From Bigelowiella natans CCMP2755 (lineage: Eukaryota; Cercozoa; Chlorarachniophyceae), in the NCBI GenBank assembly GCA_000320545.1, contig ADNK01001677.1:1-22002 (forward strand): a DNA stretch of 22,002 bases, in the 5' to 3' direction. The stretch's first letter is position 1, and every line of letters starts with the position of its first letter. Below, in pieces: positions 20,952 to 22,002 of the stretch. Below the pieces are notes generated by a model. It was not told the DNA's origin, did no database searches, and saw only the letters and a list, made by a program, of their open reading frames with translations. The position numbers were made by a program, and so were the translations under genes.

Positions 20952-21854
20952 TTATTTATTTTATTTATTAGTTAGTTTTATTACTACTCCCCTCCTCCCC
21001 CCCCCCCCATTTCTTTTATTCCTCTAACAGATGCATTGCCGTACTCTCTCCCATCCGAATTCGAAGTGCTTTCGCATCATATCTTGGGCTCCGCTTCTTA
21101 TATTTTCCTAAGACCGTCAGTCGGTAGTGGCAGGGGAGGGGGAGGGGGAGCCAGAAATCACATTAATCTCTCGGTGTTGGTTCGTTCTGCGCAACCATAA
21201 CAGACTAAACAAAAGACTAAAATGGTGATACTCGTCTGTTTATCCACGATGTAAATGTATTGTTAGTATCTGGAGATTGTGTATGTGCATATGTGTGTGA
21301 GTGAGTGTGCGTGTTTGTGTGTGTGTGTGCGTCGCGCGTACACACAACATGAAGATAACTACCTTCGAGAGATGTTGTAAGATAAACCGCCAAAAGGACT
21401 GTATTCTCACGGACAAACGCGTATCCCGGCTGTAAGTGGGGGGGGGGGGGGGGGCGAGAGGGGGACGCAGCATCGGGAGAAGGCATCACATCGGAAGAAC
21501 ATGCAAGGATTGCGAAGAGAATCATCAACTATCTAAACAAACCACGGTTCGTCGCAGGATGCGGGTGCGATAGATTGCATAGCGTAAAACCGCTGCTATG
21601 GTACGGATGCACGATACCTTGATTCGGTGCCTTCCAAAAGACCAAGTGCGCTCGCCTCCTTGACTTGGCTGCGATCAATCATCACCATCATCATCATCAT
21701 CATCATCATCGTCGTCATCCTCGTTATGACTATCATCGCCGTCAGAACCACCATCACCATCATCATTATCTTCCCACTCGCATACGCGTGAAATGCACGA
21801 TTCGCAATACTAATCGATGTACCGCAGAGTCCGAAGGAAGTTTCGAGGCTCTAC
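14197..21854 (-). CDS. PAN2: PAN2, exonuclease subunit of the PAN2-PAN3 deadenylase (5' partial)
   Basis: This DEDDh 3'-5' exonuclease shortens mRNA poly(A) tails in the cytoplasm with PAN3. Exons in transcription order: 21854-21823, 21668-21618, 21429-21363, [unresolved block], 20550-20510, 20357-20309, 20030-19974, 19690-19637, 19363-19294, 19060-18991, 18585-18405, 18204-18142, 17954-17892, 17635-17588, 17257-17223, 16994-16920, 16675-16642, 16456-16423, 16182-16148, 15987-15922, 15735-15691, 15500-15461, 15223-15140, 14939-14869, 14775-14695, 14537-14495, 14309-14197 (TAA). All junctions outside the unresolved block are in phase. Diagnostic motifs: EASALGL, FWRFILQHL, WCEKC, YELIGVVCHI, WTLFNGFMIT, AIDCEFV, VVDYLTRYSGIEPGDLD, TLKSAYLRLRYLAD, FIGHGLKSDF, DTVDLYHLP, THDSIEDARTA. 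Ser/Lys-rich inserts occur at 19294-19363 and in 18405-18585. The WD40 part lies beyond 21854. Between 20551 and 21362 the short exons covering the UCH Cys-rich segment are not settled; candidates are 20791-20812 and 21162-21204. Confidence 0.95.
14657..14676. repeat. Poly-C tract (poly-G in PAN2 sense)
   Basis: C run with one T, just downstream of the donor at 14694 on the minus strand. Confidence 0.9.
14945..14983. repeat. (AT)n array abutting a PAN2 acceptor
   Basis: On the minus strand the array runs into the acceptor gtatag of the exon 14939-14869. Confidence 0.94.
15654..15686. repeat. (ATC)n tract
   Basis: Lies immediately downstream (minus strand) of the donor after the exon 15735-15691. 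Confidence 0.93.
15851..15887. repeat. (CT)n microsatellite (GA in PAN2 sense)
   Basis: CT run in PAN2 intron 15736-15921; an exception to the sense-strand CT bias. Confidence 0.95.
16583..16596. repeat. Poly-G run
   Basis: Fourteen G in PAN2 intron 16457-16641. Confidence 0.93.
16805..16831. repeat. (AT)n microsatellite
   Basis: AT run in PAN2 intron 16676-16919. Confidence 0.95.
17026..17060. repeat. (AT)n microsatellite
   Basis: AT run in PAN2 intron 16995-17222, about 30 nt upstream (minus sense) of the acceptor gactag. Confidence 0.95.
17637..17862. repeat. TAG/GTA triplet tract plus (GA)n
   Basis: GTA triplets 17637-17698 and GA-rich 17796-17862. In PAN2 sense the triplet tract (ACTACTAC) leads directly into the acceptor ctacag at 17636. 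Confidence 0.92.
18211..18240. repeat. G-rich tract
   Basis: Runs of G separated by A (C-rich in PAN2 sense), a few bases upstream in sense of the acceptor at 18205. It provides the polypyrimidine tract. Confidence 0.9.
18730..18807. repeat. (CA)n-(GA)n compound array
   Basis: CA 18730-18754 then GA 18755-18807, in PAN2 intron 18586-18990. Confidence 0.94.
19421..19458. repeat. (GA)n-poly-G
   Basis: GA run followed by a G run in PAN2 intron 19364-19636. Confidence 0.93.
19772..19834. repeat. (CA)n-(GA)n compound array
   Basis: CA 19772-19806 then GA 19810-19834, in PAN2 intron 19691-19973. Confidence 0.95.
20194..20271. repeat. (CA)n-(AT)n-(GT)n near-palindromic array
   Basis: CA 20194-20220, AT 20227-20255 and GT 20255-20271. 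The CA and GT arms are complementary around the AT core, so the tract can fold back on itself. Confidence 0.94.
20920..21009. repeat. (AT)n and poly-C tracts
   Basis: AT 20920-20948 and C-rich 20989-21009, inside the unresolved PAN2 region. Confidence 0.92.
21437..21454. repeat. Poly-G run (poly-C in PAN2 sense)
   Basis: Eighteen G just upstream in sense of the acceptor cttacag at 21430. It serves as polypyrimidine tract. Confidence 0.94.
21677..21770. repeat. (CAT)n tract
   Basis: CAT/CAC triplets with interruptions, filling most of PAN2 intron 21669-21822. It reads as poly-His in one frame but is intronic. Confidence 0.93.
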
Positions 21855-21968
21855 CTGATCATATCCATATATATATAATAAAAGGTATAAGTATACCAAT
21901 ATGATATATATGTGTGTTATATTGTATCTCTTATATTTAGAAAGAGAAAAAGAAAAACAGAGAAAGAT

Positions 21969-22000
<32 letters not shown>

Positions 22001-22002
22001 GA
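21855..22002 (-). other. PAN2 intron (open at window edge)
   Basis: This follows the acceptor tgatcag of the exon 21854-21823 on the minus strand. It is AT-rich, then GA-rich on the plus strand (CT in sense), with a (GA)n run at about 21975-22001. No coding match was seen. The next upstream PAN2 exon is outside the window. Confidence 0.7.

Larger units (their letters stand above)
16642..21854 (-). other. PAN2 inactive UCH-like domain (partial)
   Basis: The exons match the ubiquitin-hydrolase-fold scaffold of PAN2 in order: NFLRTLRQVKEASALGL, RIQSFWRFILQHLSK, LSYP, KFAELLESSL, RVWCEKCATY, PLMLTINAEI, DLDLWR, SWLRLPSG, YDYELIGVVCHISD, AEHLTAHLKIKED, GKWTLFNGFMITESS, FPWKEPCILLYQR and RTFAPLR. 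In the family this domain lacks deubiquitinase catalysis and acts as a scaffold. The block between exons 21363 and 20550 is only partly recovered. Confidence 0.85.

Noticed and set aside
21467-21528. Candidate PAN2 exon with ILFAILACSSD
   Set aside because: The secure exons at 21618 and 21363 already join in phase (TCA AG|C CGG) with normal family spacing, so no exon is needed here.
21665-21904. Small plus-strand frame with poly-His
   Set aside because: It is the CAT array of a PAN2 intron read antisense, overlapping two secure PAN2 exons on the other strand.
1-22002. CRISPR arrays, tRNA/rRNA genes, transposase or reverse-transcriptase genes
   Set aside because: The repeats are simple microsatellites without spacer structure. 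No cloverleaf, rRNA core or mobile-element protein motif was recognised on either strand by eye.

Overview
This is eukaryotic nuclear DNA from an intron-rich organism. I cannot name the lineage. A unicellular eukaryote with very fragmented genes and array-rich introns fits best, and nothing visible separates the candidate groups. The window holds three protein genes, rebuilt exon by exon from conserved motifs, splice-site context and reading-phase continuity. Exons average about 55 to 65 nt, introns are mostly 100 to 700 nt, and coding sequence is roughly a fifth of the window.

Layout. Positions 9-9683 (+) hold the 3' part of the gene for XPB/ERCC3/RAD25, the TFIIH DNA translocase, in about 34 exons; its 5' end lies left of the window. 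Positions 9684-10888 are intergenic and contain an imperfect hairpin. Positions 10889-13016 (+) hold a complete 9-exon gene for a 201-residue Mpv17/PMP22-family membrane protein with an Arg-rich, presequence-like N-terminus. Positions 13017-14196 are intergenic between convergent genes. Positions 14197-21854 (-) hold the 3' part of the gene for PAN2, the poly(A)-specific deadenylase, in about 27 to 30 exons. It covers the inactive UCH-like domain and the complete DEDDh exonuclease; the WD40 N-terminal part lies right of the window. XPB and MPV17 are head to tail, and PAN2 converges on MPV17.

The genes are unrelated housekeeping functions: transcription and repair, an organelle membrane protein, and mRNA turnover. 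I see no operon-like logic, RNA gene, CRISPR array or autonomous mobile element. The introns are packed with (GT)n, (CT)n, (AT)n, (ATC)n and poly-G/C tracts, while the two intergenic stretches are nearly free of them. GT and CT arrays lie mostly on the sense strand, and several arrays directly abut splice sites.

Points most worth a second look: the microexon architecture; an apparently missing stretch of about 40 residues (helicase motif V) in XPB beside an AT array; a clear GC-AG intron; a donor site merged into a poly-G run; and the array/splice-site coupling.
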